From NCBI GenBank assembly GCA_018662365.1, contig JABJGH010000035.1, forward strand, positions 149,040 to 213,039: 64,000 nucleotides of DNA, read 5' to 3'. Source of the DNA: Chloroflexota bacterium (lineage in GTDB: Bacteria > Chloroflexota > Anaerolineae > Anaerolineales > UBA11579). The position numbers and the translations under genes are program-made. Position 1 is the first letter of the stretch. The number at the start of each line of letters is the position of its first letter. Positions 43,313 through 50,438 of this stretch are shown piece after piece. Below the pieces are notes generated by a model. The model saw only the letters and a program-made list of their open reading frames with translations, ran no database searches and was not told the DNA's origin.

Positions 43313-43810
43313 ATGACGAATTCTGATACCCCCACCGATTGCTCACTTTGTGAGTGGTTGCCCGATGACCCCGATTATGTGTTTCTGCATGAAACCGAGT
43401 ACTGGCGCATTGTTCTAGCCCCCAATCAAAGCCTTTTGGGGCGGTGCGTGGTTTCCCTGAAAAGACATTCTGGCGACTTAGCCGACCAAACCCCCGAAGA
43501 AGTATTAGATTGGCTAAACATCTTGCAACTGCTTGAAAAATCGCTCCGGTTAGCATTTGACGCCACCATGTTTAATTGGTCTTGCTATATGAACCACGCT
43601 TATCGAGAGTCCCCACCCGCACCCCATATTCATTGGTGGGCTGTCCCACGCTATAATCACCCTGTCCATTTCGAGAATAAGGTCTTTGAAGATGCTCAAT
43701 TTGGTAATCCCTATCACCACGATCAGATTGATCTGCTTCCCAAAGAACTCCATCACCAGATTGCAGAAAAACTGAAAGTGGCTATTAATAAATCACTTTC
43801 TAAAGAGTAA
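43313..43810 (+). CDS. HIT-family (histidine triad-like) protein
   Basis: The product has 165 residues. The N-terminal CSLCEW pair may bind zinc. The core ends in PHIHWWAVPRY, a histidine-triad variant in which the third His is replaced by Trp, as in ApaH/HIT-like hydrolases with degenerate motifs. LVSLKRH-like VVSLKRHSGDLADQTPEE supports the family. It might hydrolyse dinucleoside polyphosphates. Start ATG has GAGG upstream. It lies between thrS-end copies 2 and 3. Confidence 0.82.
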   Translation: MTNSDTPTDCSLCEWLPDDPDYVFLHETEYWRIVLAPNQSLLGRCVVSLKRHSGDLADQTPEEVLDWLNILQLLEKSLRLAFDATMFNWSCYMNHAYRESPPAPHIHWWAVPRYNHPVHFENKVFEDAQFGNPYHHDQIDLLPKELHHQIAEKLKVAINKSLSKE

Positions 43811-43847
43811 GTTTTCTCTCTTTTCCCCCGGAACCTCCCACCAGGCC

Positions 43848-43900
43848 AAATTCGCCGTAATGCCCAAAGATAAGTTGAATGCGGCTCACCTGAATTATAT
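43848..43900 (+). pseudogene. Degenerate copy 3 of the thrS 3' end
   Basis: The stretch from AAATTCGCCG to TTATAT aligns with thrS 42123-42175 with about three quarters identity and one single-base gap. It shares TTCGCCG and CCTGA with copy 2, so it is closer to that copy than to thrS itself. It is not translatable as a ThrRS end. Confidence 0.65.
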
Positions 43901-43933
43901 AAATAACAAAATTAATTTTCTATTATTATGAAC

Positions 43934-43963
43934 GAAAGGTCGTCTTTGGCCTTCTTTTTTTTT
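43934..43963 (+). terminator. Probable terminator before the defence-like gene
   Basis: GAAGGTC (one bulged A) pairs with GGCCTTC, followed by nine T. Confidence 0.6.
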
Positions 43964-43970
43964 GTGATGA

Positions 43971-43998
43971 TTGACTCAAAAGGGTAAGACTGTATAAT
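43971..43998 (+). promoter_or_regulatory. Promoter of the AAA-DUF4435 gene
   Basis: TTGACT and TATAAT are separated by 16 bp. Start of transcription falls near 44005, and AAAGGAG precedes the ATG at 44058. Confidence 0.8.
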
Positions 43999-44057
43999 AA
44001 TATATGTTTTGGAGATACTGAATATTTTTATACGGGTGGCTTTAAAGGAGAATAACA

Positions 44058-45653
44058 ATGAAAATCGAATTGCCCAATAAAACAAACGCTTCAGAAAGGA
44101 CTAATATAGATTCAAAAAGTGTTGTGGTTATTGGTGCAAATGGGGCTGGTAAAACGCGGTTTGGTTCTGAAATTGAAAGAACACACCTTCGGAAAACACA
44201 TAGAATCTCTGCACAAAAATCTTTATCAATGCCAGAACAAGTTAGCCCCACATCAATGAAAAATGCAGAAAATGATTTTCGTTATGGTCACACTAGAGGA
44301 AATTTTAATAATATAATCACAAGTCGCTGGAGTAGTAAACCTAACACTTTTTTATTAAACGACTATGGAAAACTAATGGTTTTGCTTCACACTGAAGAAT
44401 ACGAAGAATCTATAAAATTTAAGTACTCCTACTCCCCTGGTCAAGGGGATGATAAACCAGTAACAAAGTTAGATAGAATAAAGAATATTTGGGAAAAAGT
44501 ACTTCCTCACCGAAAAATAAAAATTAATGCAGGAAATATTGAAACTTACCCAACAAATTTCCCTGATACCAAATACAATGCCGCTGAAATGAGTGACGGT
44601 GAAAGGGTTGTTTTTTATTTAATTGGGGAGGTTGTTTCAGTTTCGGAAAACTCAATTTTAGTAATTGATGAACCCGAGATGCACCTTCACAAATCGATAA
44701 TAAAACCATTGTGGGACAGAATTGAACACGAAAGACCAGATTGCACTTTTATATATTTGACTCACGATATTGACTTTGCTTTGTCTCGCCTAAATTCAAC
44801 GAAAATATGGGTAAAGGGTTACGATGGAGTGTCATGGGATTATGAAATACTAGAAGAGAATGACAAAATACCAGAACAGCTTTATCTTGAAATTCTTGGA
44901 AGTAGAAAACCCGTATTGTTTATTGAAGGGGACGATTCGAGCATAGATTACAAATTGTTTCAGCTGACATTTCCTGACCACAATGTAAAACCAATAGGGG
45001 GTTGCACAAAGGTTTTTGAAACAACGAAAGCATTTAATGAACAAAAATCTTTTCACCACATCGAATCTTTTGGCTTGATCGATAGGGATAGAAGATCTGA
45101 TGAAGATATAAGAAAAATCGAAAAGAGAAATATATGGATTGCCGATGTAGCTGAAGCCGAAAATTTCCTTTTATTAGAAGAAGTGATTTTCATTGTTGCA
45201 AACAAGATGAATAAAGATGCAAAAGGGGTATTTGAGTCGGTAAAAATCAATGTGATTGATTTTTTTAGTAGCCAAATTGAGTTTCAATCCGCACAACATA
45301 CTTTGGCCAGCATTGAGACAAATCTAGGAAAAGCAACTAACTTTAAGAGTATCAAAAATTACTCGGATTTAGAAACAAGTTTAAATGATTATTGGGCTAA
45401 TCTGGATATTGCAAACACGTTCAATATAATAAAAACTAAATTTGAAACGTTAGTTTCAAACCAGGACTATGTTGGAATTTTGAAAGTTTTTAATAATAAG
45501 GGACTAATTCCAAATTCAAAGGTAGCAAGTTTGTGCGATCTAAAATCATCCAATAATGCTTACCTTAATTTTATATTGGCTATATTAAAAGAAAAATCAA
45601 AAAGCAGTGAGATTATTCAAGAGGCTATAACTAGAAATGTGCGGATGGATTAA
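44058..45653 (+). CDS. Fused AAA ATPase-DUF4435 (TOPRIM-like) protein, PARIS/OLD-like
   Basis: The product has 531 residues. The ABC-type ATPase half has Walker A GANGAGKTRFG, signature MSDGERVVFY, Walker B ILVIDEPEMHLH and LTHD. The second half from about residue 285 begins PVLFIEGDDSSIDYKLFQ and includes FGLIDRDRRSDEDI, the acidic E...DxD arrangement of TOPRIM/DUF4435 nuclease domains. AriA (ATPase) and AriB (DUF4435) form the PARIS anti-phage system, and fused forms are known; OLD nucleases share the logic. A defence role is inferred. AT-rich relative to neighbours. Confidence 0.82.
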   Translation: MKIELPNKTNASERTNIDSKSVVVIGANGAGKTRFGSEIERTHLRKTHRISAQKSLSMPEQVSPTSMKNAENDFRYGHTRGNFNNIITSRWSSKPNTFLLNDYGKLMVLLHTEEYEESIKFKYSYSPGQGDDKPVTKLDRIKNIWEKVLPHRKIKINAGNIETYPTNFPDTKYNAAEMSDGERVVFYLIGEVVSVSENSILVIDEPEMHLHKSIIKPLWDRIEHERPDCTFIYLTHDIDFALSRLNSTKIWVKGYDGVSWDYEILEENDKIPEQLYLEILGSRKPVLFIEGDDSSIDYKLFQLTFPDHNVKPIGGCTKVFETTKAFNEQKSFHHIESFGLIDRDRRSDEDIRKIEKRNIWIADVAEAENFLLLEEVIFIVANKMNKDAKGVFESVKINVIDFFSSQIEFQSAQHTLASIETNLGKATNFKSIKNYSDLETSLNDYWANLDIANTFNIIKTKFETLVSNQDYVGILKVFNNKGLIPNSKVASLCDLKSSNNAYLNFILAILKEKSKSSEIIQEAITRNVRMD

Positions 45654-45786
45654 TATTAAAAACAATTGCCATTGCCTTTTAGTTATTTTGCATGTTTAAA
45701 TATAACACCTAGTTCCAAGTTTTATAAATAATCCTTGTCAAAAATAAATATAATTCAGAAAAATTACCAAAAATCCAGGGTCTTTA

Positions 45787-46386
45787 ATGAGTGCTAGTTT
45801 ACAATCAATCCCCGTAATCCAAAAACAAGGTGACGATCCTTTCCTCAGCAAGGGGGAATGTCTGAAAAATAAGTTAATCAACTTCTGGCAGTGGGCATTT
45901 TCCGACCTCTCAAATAATGCCATTCGTGGAGTTTTAGCCGAATACATTATTGCCTATCAGTTAGGCATTACAGAAGGAGTTAGAACAGAATGGGATGCGT
46001 ATGATTTAGAAACGAAAGATGGGGTTAAGCTTGAAATAAAATCTGCTGCCTATCTTCAGTCTTGGGAGCAAAAAGAACTTTCAGCCATTTCCTTTGGCAT
46101 TGCCCCCACTCAAGGCTGGAATGCCAGCACAAATGAGTACAGTAATGAAGTCAAAAGACAGGCCGACATCTATATTTTTTGCCTTTTGCACCATAAAGAC
46201 AAACTGACCCTCAATCCTTTAGATTTAGATCAATGGACCATTTATCTTTTACCCACCAAAATCCTAAACGAAAAAATCCCAATGCAAAAAACGATAAGAT
46301 TGTCCTCTTTGCTCAAACTAAATCCAATCGAGACCACCTTTGAAAACATTGAAAGTGCGCTAAAGGCTATTGCTAATGAACAATAA
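45787..46386 (+). CDS. Conserved protein with PD-(D/E)XK-like motif
   Basis: The product has 199 residues. It opens with SKGECLKNKLINFWQWAFSDLSNNAIRG, then LAEYIIAYQLG, EWDAYDLET and LEIKSAAYLQSW. Asp followed by E-x-K with an upstream Glu fits a PD-(D/E)XK nuclease core, yet no activity is documented that I can name. The second half (ADIYIFCLLHH, LDLDQWTIYLLPT) is also conserved in such proteins. It is 133 nt after the AAA-DUF4435 gene, and its 3' end overlaps the next gene by 11 nt. Confidence 0.72.
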   Translation: MSASLQSIPVIQKQGDDPFLSKGECLKNKLINFWQWAFSDLSNNAIRGVLAEYIIAYQLGITEGVRTEWDAYDLETKDGVKLEIKSAAYLQSWEQKELSAISFGIAPTQGWNASTNEYSNEVKRQADIYIFCLLHHKDKLTLNPLDLDQWTIYLLPTKILNEKIPMQKTIRLSSLLKLNPIETTFENIESALKAIANEQ

Positions 46387-46894
46387 ATCCAAGAAAATCA
46401 TCGTTATTCTGGTTATTCTTATTTTATGTGGTGTTGTTTCTGGAATACTACTCCTAGCAACAAGCGGTTTTTCCTTGATAAAAACCTCCCCCGAAGCATC
46501 CGCCCATTACTATTTGACTATCAATGAAGCGATTGCCAATGATTCCTATTCAAATATGCAAATCCGCATTTCGGGTGCAGTTATCGGAGATAGCATTCAA
46601 CATAATCAAGAAAAAAACGAACTAACCTTTTTGCTCGCCGATCTCCCCGCAGACTATTCTGTTGTTGAAAAACCAGGGGAGTTGCTGGATTTATTGGAAA
46701 ATGTTGTGAATGACCCAAACATCCAAACGATCCAAGTAGTATTTTCTGGGTCCCCACCAGCACTTCTTGTAAATAAAGCCCAAGCGATTATGATTGGTGA
46801 AATTCAATCCGATGGTGTGTTTTATGCAGATGAAATACTTTTAAAATGCCCATCCCGCTATGAAGAAGCTGTACCAGACCAAGTAATGGACTAA
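46376..46894 (+). CDS. CcmE-like OB-fold protein with CxxxY motif
   Basis: About 172 residues. One N-terminal membrane anchor is followed by an OB-fold domain with the CcmE pattern: RISGAVIGDSI, LTFLLADL, IQVVFSGSPPALL, and IMIGEIQSDGVFYADEILLKCPSRYEEA. The heme-binding HxxxY is Cys158-P-S-R-Tyr162, the CxxxY variant found in archaea and some anaerobes. No other cytochrome c maturation gene is in the window. The ATG at 46376 lies inside the preceding gene; an upstream in-frame TTG is less likely. Confidence 0.75.
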   Translation: MNNKSKKIIVILVILILCGVVSGILLLATSGFSLIKTSPEASAHYYLTINEAIANDSYSNMQIRISGAVIGDSIQHNQEKNELTFLLADLPADYSVVEKPGELLDLLENVVNDPNIQTIQVVFSGSPPALLVNKAQAIMIGEIQSDGVFYADEILLKCPSRYEEAVPDQVMD

Positions 46895-46981
46895 ATTATT
46901 CGTCTTGGTCTTTTAAATCCACTCCCAAGTCCTCACATCCTCTTATTTTTCATTTTTTAATCGCATTTGATATGTATTTTC

Positions 46982-47111
46982 TTGCAACCTAACCCCATTC
47001 CATAAAGAAGTTAGCATAATCCACGTCAACTCAATAATGTTCCATTCGGGGTTCAAAGGGGGTGAAACCCCCTTGCGGGGGTGGTGGGGGTAAGCGCCCC
47101 CACCAAAAAAA
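46982..47111 (-). repeat. Intergenic repeat, copy 1
   Basis: Shares with copy 2 the termini (TTGCAA-CTAACCC at one end, CCCCCACCAAAAAA at the other) and a 34-bp identical block at 47030-47063. It contains a GGGGG-TGAAA-CCCCC hairpin. Confidence 0.75.
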
Positions 47112-47170
47112 AGGAAAATGCCCCAATAACAAATCCACTGCATCCACCCGGTGCCGCCCCGGTCCCAAAT

Positions 47171-47266
47171 TCCTCTCACAAAATTACTTGCCCGGGTACT
47201 AACGTGTCCAAAATCCCCTCACAAATTTACTTACCCGGGCACTAAAAATACTTGCCCGGCAACTAA
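47171..47266. repeat. Degenerate tandem repeat with CCCGGG core
   Basis: Two 32-bp units at 47171-47202 and 47214-47245 match at 28 of 32 bases and lie 43 bp apart. A shortened third unit (ACTTGCCCGG-AACTAA) ends at 47266. Each contains TTACTTRCCCGG before ACTAA. Confidence 0.75.
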
Positions 47267-47388
47267 TTTAAACATTTGCACAAAAAATAGATGCACACCT
47301 GTTGGGGTAGGGGGGTTAAGAAGGGGTCGAAAAACCCAAAAACCAACTAGTCCTTTTATCCCCCTTTTCTAAATTTTCCTTCTAAATG

Positions 47389-47446
47389 TGGAGAATGGGG
47401 CGTTGTATTTTGTCCCATTCTCCTAAGGAAACGGTTTTATCGTTTC
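47389..47446. repeat. Palindrome pair of the thrS-end type
   Basis: A long hairpin (stem GGAGAATGGG, 47389-47422) is followed after three bases by a 21-nt mini-hairpin (stem GGAAACG, loop GTTTTAT, 47426-47446), the same order as in clusters A and B. Confidence 0.85.
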
Positions 47447-47501
47447 CAAATTCCCCACATCCGAAACTTTGCAATTTTAGGGAATATGTATTCAAGGCTT
47501 C

Positions 47502-47680
47502 TTGCAATCTAACCCTCAACCTAAAGACTTCAGCAGGTTCCTCGCCCACTCAATAATGTTCCATTCGGGGTTCAAAGGGGGTTTGGAATAAAAAACATTC
47601 CTTGGAGAATGAGGTGAAACCTCATTCTCCCTTAGCGAAGCGGCGGGGTGAGTGGGGGGACTTACCCCCACCAAAAAACA
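47502..47680 (-). repeat. Intergenic repeat, copy 2, enlarged by palindromes
   Basis: Matches copy 1 at both ends and through the block around 47550-47583. Its middle carries extra hairpins: GGAAT-ATTCC at 47585-47601 and GGAGAATGAGG-TGAAA-CCTCATTCTCC at 47604-47630. The two copies thus differ by insertion or exchange of palindromic segments. Confidence 0.72.
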
Positions 47681-47876
47681 AAATAAAGCCAAATTAATCC
47701 TGATCTCATTCCTACAATAGTAGCTATCTAACCTAAAGTACCACCAAATTGATGCTTGCATAAACAGAACATGTGTGCTACAATCTAAGCTAGACGGGAG
47801 GGACATTGTTTTTGGGGCGTTTCAAAACCATGCAAAAGAAAAAAAGAAATAAACCAGCTTAATCAATTCTAAACCC

Positions 47877-47896
47877 GCAGCAAAGCGCTTTGCTGC
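47877..47896. repeat. 20-bp perfect palindrome
   Basis: GCAGCAAAGC and its exact complement without loop. It lies 80 bp beyond the end of the rRNA methyltransferase gene. No T-run follows on either strand, so terminator function is doubtful. Confidence 0.6.
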
Positions 47897-47976
47897 CAAC
47901 TGCAAGACAGCACCTTAACAACTAAATAGGTATACTGCTTCCGGTGAGAACCGCCTGCATAAACGCGCAAAAGAGA

Positions 47977-48777
47977 TCACTTCCGAATCAAATACGCCAA
48001 CTCCGTCTCAAACTCAAACCGCTCCACCGCCCAATCCTTCCCCTCCACCAGCTGATTGAATCGCGCCTCATAATTTTCCCGCATCCCCTTATCCCGTCCC
48101 CCCAAACTCTTCGCCGGAAACGAAACCAAAATATACTTCGCATTCAACTGCTCCAATAACCGTTCCCCAGCCTGCTTATCCACCTGTTCCAAGCAGGGGA
48201 TCGTCTTCAACACCAATGCCAGATCCACCTCGGTACTCGGCGGGTTCGATATCACATCACAGCTCTGAGCCGTCCCATCTATCGGTAACAGATTCAACAC
48301 ATCCTGCACAAACCCGATCATATCCCCATAAATATCACAGGCAAAATACTTCGTCCCGCTCGGCAGGTTCATCCACGGGATCGTCAACGGATTCAACCCG
48401 CACGCAATATCCAGCACCGACTCAAACGGGGGCAAACTCGCAAAGATCGAGGTATAAAAATGATCCAAGATCGGCACGCGTTCCTTGGTAGACGCATGGT
48501 TTTCCATGATCTCCAGCAAAAGCAGCTCAAAGGTCTCAACATCATATTGGTATTCGGTCAGATCTGAGAGCCATTCGGCATACGGTTTTTGGCCGCCCAA
48601 ATAAGCGCCCCCAACCTGATGCAATTTGTTCTTCGTCGCCTTCACCGCCTCTTTCAATTTCCGCCCCTTGGCAAGTTCATCCTTACCGATCCGTGCCACC
48701 AATCCCGGGTGTATCGCCCGATATTTAGCGCTCCCCAGCACAGCCGCGATCAATTGATCTAAAACCTCATCCACCAT
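47977..48777 (-). CDS. 16S rRNA m7G1405 methyltransferase homolog (ArmA/Rmt family)
   Basis: The product has 266 residues. The family phrases are clear: helical N-terminal domain with KYRAIHPGLVARI and KNKLHQVGGAYL; HASTKERVPILDHFYTSIF; SAM site VLDIACGLNPLTIPW; CDIYGDMIGFV; and VSFPAKSLGGRDKGMRENY near the C-terminus with ELAYLIRK. Members methylate N7 of G1405 in 16S rRNA and block 4,6-disubstituted aminoglycosides such as gentamicin. Its start overlaps tgt by 11 nt, so both are made from one RNA. Whether it gives resistance or has a native role is open. Confidence 0.9.
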   Translation of the reverse strand: MVDEVLDQLIAAVLGSAKYRAIHPGLVARIGKDELAKGRKLKEAVKATKNKLHQVGGAYLGGQKPYAEWLSDLTEYQYDVETFELLLLEIMENHASTKERVPILDHFYTSIFASLPPFESVLDIACGLNPLTIPWMNLPSGTKYFACDIYGDMIGFVQDVLNLLPIDGTAQSCDVISNPPSTEVDLALVLKTIPCLEQVDKQAGERLLEQLNAKYILVSFPAKSLGGRDKGMRENYEARFNQLVEGKDWAVERFEFETELAYLIRK

Positions 48778-49855
48778 ACGCGCTCATCCGTTCTTCCAGC
48801 AAATGCATAAAATGTAAATTATGCAGGGTCGCCAATCGAAAATAGAGATGGTCGTTGATCTTCCACAGATGGTGCAGATACCCCAGCGAATAGTTTTCGC
48901 AGGTGTGGCAGTCACAAAATTCTGAGATCGGCCGGCTCACCTTGGTATGTTTCTCGTCATTCACGTACAGATAACTAAACCACTTATCCACCAGTCCCGC
49001 CTCGGTTATATATGTGAACAAACGTCCCCGGCGTGCATCGCGGGTCGGCAGCGCGCTGTCAAACATCTGATACCCCAGTTGGTAGCAGGCGAACACATTC
49101 TTCGGATGCCCCACACCCAGCGCGTGCATCGGAAACTCCCCGGGAATTGCTTCCCGTGTAAAGCCCAAAATATCCTCTAGTAATTTCCCCTCTCCGTCCA
49201 ACGGCCATCCCCCAAATCCATAGCCATCAAAGCCAATTTCCAAGAGTTGGTCGGCACATGCCTTGCGCAATGCCAGCGAGCCGCCGCCCTGCACCACCCC
49301 AAAGATCTTCGGTTGTTGTTCAACAGGTAACTTTTTCTCTTGCATCAAACGATCAAACTCTGTTCGGCAGCGTTTTGCCCAAGCCGCAGTGCGATCCACC
49401 GCCGTTTTTTGCGTCTCCTCCGAATCATCCACATGTGTGCAGTCATCCAGGCAAACCACAATATCCGCGCCATAAGCGATCTGTAGCTGGATCACCTTTT
49501 CCGGGGTCAGTTGAAACTTTCGCTGTTCGCCAAATTTCCGAAATACGATCCCCTTATCCGTCAAACTCCCCATCTTCGGGTTCTCCCGAATCACAGAGTA
49601 CGCCTGAAACCCCCCGGAATCGGTAAGGATCGGACCGTTCCAGCCGCTCATTTTATGCAATCCCCCCAGCGCTTGAATCGTAGAAGACCCCGGCTTTTGC
49701 ATCAAATGATAGGTATTCATCACCAATGCCTGAGTTTTCGCCGCTTCAATATCGCGCGCATCGAGCGCACGCACCACCCCTTGCGTGCCGTCCGGCAGAA
49801 ATGCCGGAAACTTTATCATGCCATGCGGCGTTTTTAGCTCTTCAAGAATTGCCAT
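48767..49855 (-). CDS. tgt: tRNA-guanine transglycosylase, divergent
   Basis: Exchanges G34 for a 7-deazaguanine in tRNA with GUN anticodons. The product has 362 residues with TDSGGFQ, VVQGG, the nucleophile Asp in FDSALPTRDARRG, and zinc ligands CDCHTC...HH. The base-binding loop GGLAVGE of bacterial enzymes reads GGWPLDGEG, one residue longer with changed side chains, so preQ1 specificity is uncertain. No queuosine synthesis gene is nearby. It is co-transcribed with the rRNA methyltransferase. C-ending codons resemble those in thrS. Confidence 0.92.
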   Translation of the reverse strand: MAILEELKTPHGMIKFPAFLPDGTQGVVRALDARDIEAAKTQALVMNTYHLMQKPGSSTIQALGGLHKMSGWNGPILTDSGGFQAYSVIRENPKMGSLTDKGIVFRKFGEQRKFQLTPEKVIQLQIAYGADIVVCLDDCTHVDDSEETQKTAVDRTAAWAKRCRTEFDRLMQEKKLPVEQQPKIFGVVQGGGSLALRKACADQLLEIGFDGYGFGGWPLDGEGKLLEDILGFTREAIPGEFPMHALGVGHPKNVFACYQLGYQMFDSALPTRDARRGRLFTYITEAGLVDKWFSYLYVNDEKHTKVSRPISEFCDCHTCENYSLGYLHHLWKINDHLYFRLATLHNLHFMHLLEERMSAYGG

Positions 49856-49879
49856 ATAGATTGATTATGTATAAACCTT

Positions 49880-50239
49880 CTAAGCGTTGTCGTCTTCTTC
49901 ACTAGAAAAATGATCGCTCGCTTTTTTTAACTCACTATTTACTTTTTGCAATACGGTCATCAAACCTTCTCGGGCTTTTTCTTCCACCTCACCACTGCGA
50001 AGTCGTTCTCCAAACTCATCCACTTCATTAATGAATTTTTGGCCGGTTTCACTTGCACTAAAGCTGGTCACAAAATCTGTCAGCGCCGTGCCTAACTGAT
50101 TGATCCCCTCGGTAATATCTCCCTGAAATTTTTGCCGTTCTTCGCTAGCCCAAGCTTGGTTGAAAGCAGATTTGAGATTTTCGCTAAATTTGCTAAATTC
50201 CTCTTTGAATTCCTCATTCATGCTTTTATCTTCAGTCAT
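49880..50239 (-). CDS. Small helical protein, unknown
   Basis: About 119 residues, almost entirely helical and strongly charged (many Glu/Lys), with no membrane segment or cysteine. Patterns such as FSKFSENLKSAFNQAWASEE and LQKVNSELKKASDHF suggest amphipathic coiled coils. The ATG at 50239 is favoured by GAGGAG 6 nt upstream over an ATG at 50257. It is separate from tgt by 24 nt and could be its upstream neighbour in one transcript. No family assigned. Confidence 0.75.
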   Translation of the reverse strand: MTEDKSMNEEFKEEFSKFSENLKSAFNQAWASEERQKFQGDITEGINQLGTALTDFVTSFSASETGQKFINEVDEFGERLRSGEVEEKAREGLMTVLQKVNSELKKASDHFSSEEDDNA

Positions 50240-50438
50240 TTTTAACTCCTCTTGCATAGTTTAACACACAGATATATAATAGCCTTTCATATTTGTTATT
50301 AACCCACGGGAAAAATAAGGGATAATAATAAAACCTGTTCTTAATCTATATACGGATTTTTGAAAAAAATGTTTCTTCCGTAAAGAGATTAAGGAAATAT
50401 TATTAATTTCATAAGTAATCCTGGGGCAGCAAAAACAT

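Larger units (their letters stand above)
46895..47976. other. Gene-free 1.1-kb stretch filled with intergenic repeats
   Basis: I see no convincing gene here. It holds two copies of a 130-180 bp repeat, a tandem repeat around CCCGGG, a thrS-type palindrome pair and a 20-bp palindrome, listed separately. The sequence 46895-46970 and 47697-47876 shows nothing I can name. Short open frames on the minus strand that contain NPEWNIIE are explained by the duplicated repeat. Confidence 0.7.

Noticed and set aside
44058-45653. Gabija (GajA)
   Set aside because: ATPase-TOPRIM order is similar, but no UvrD-like helicase gene is adjacent; DUF4435-like features favour PARIS/OLD.
46943-47179. 78-residue minus-strand frame containing NPEWNIIE
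   Set aside because: The same peptide appears in the second intergenic repeat; the frame is explained by duplicated DNA and ends differ.
47516-47806. 96-residue minus-strand frame with NPEWNIIE and low complexity
   Set aside because: Covers the repeat and two hairpins, no ribosome-binding site, no family; treated as repeat DNA.
47877-47896. Terminator for the rRNA methyltransferase operon
   Set aside because: A perfect palindrome, but no T-run follows on the minus strand.
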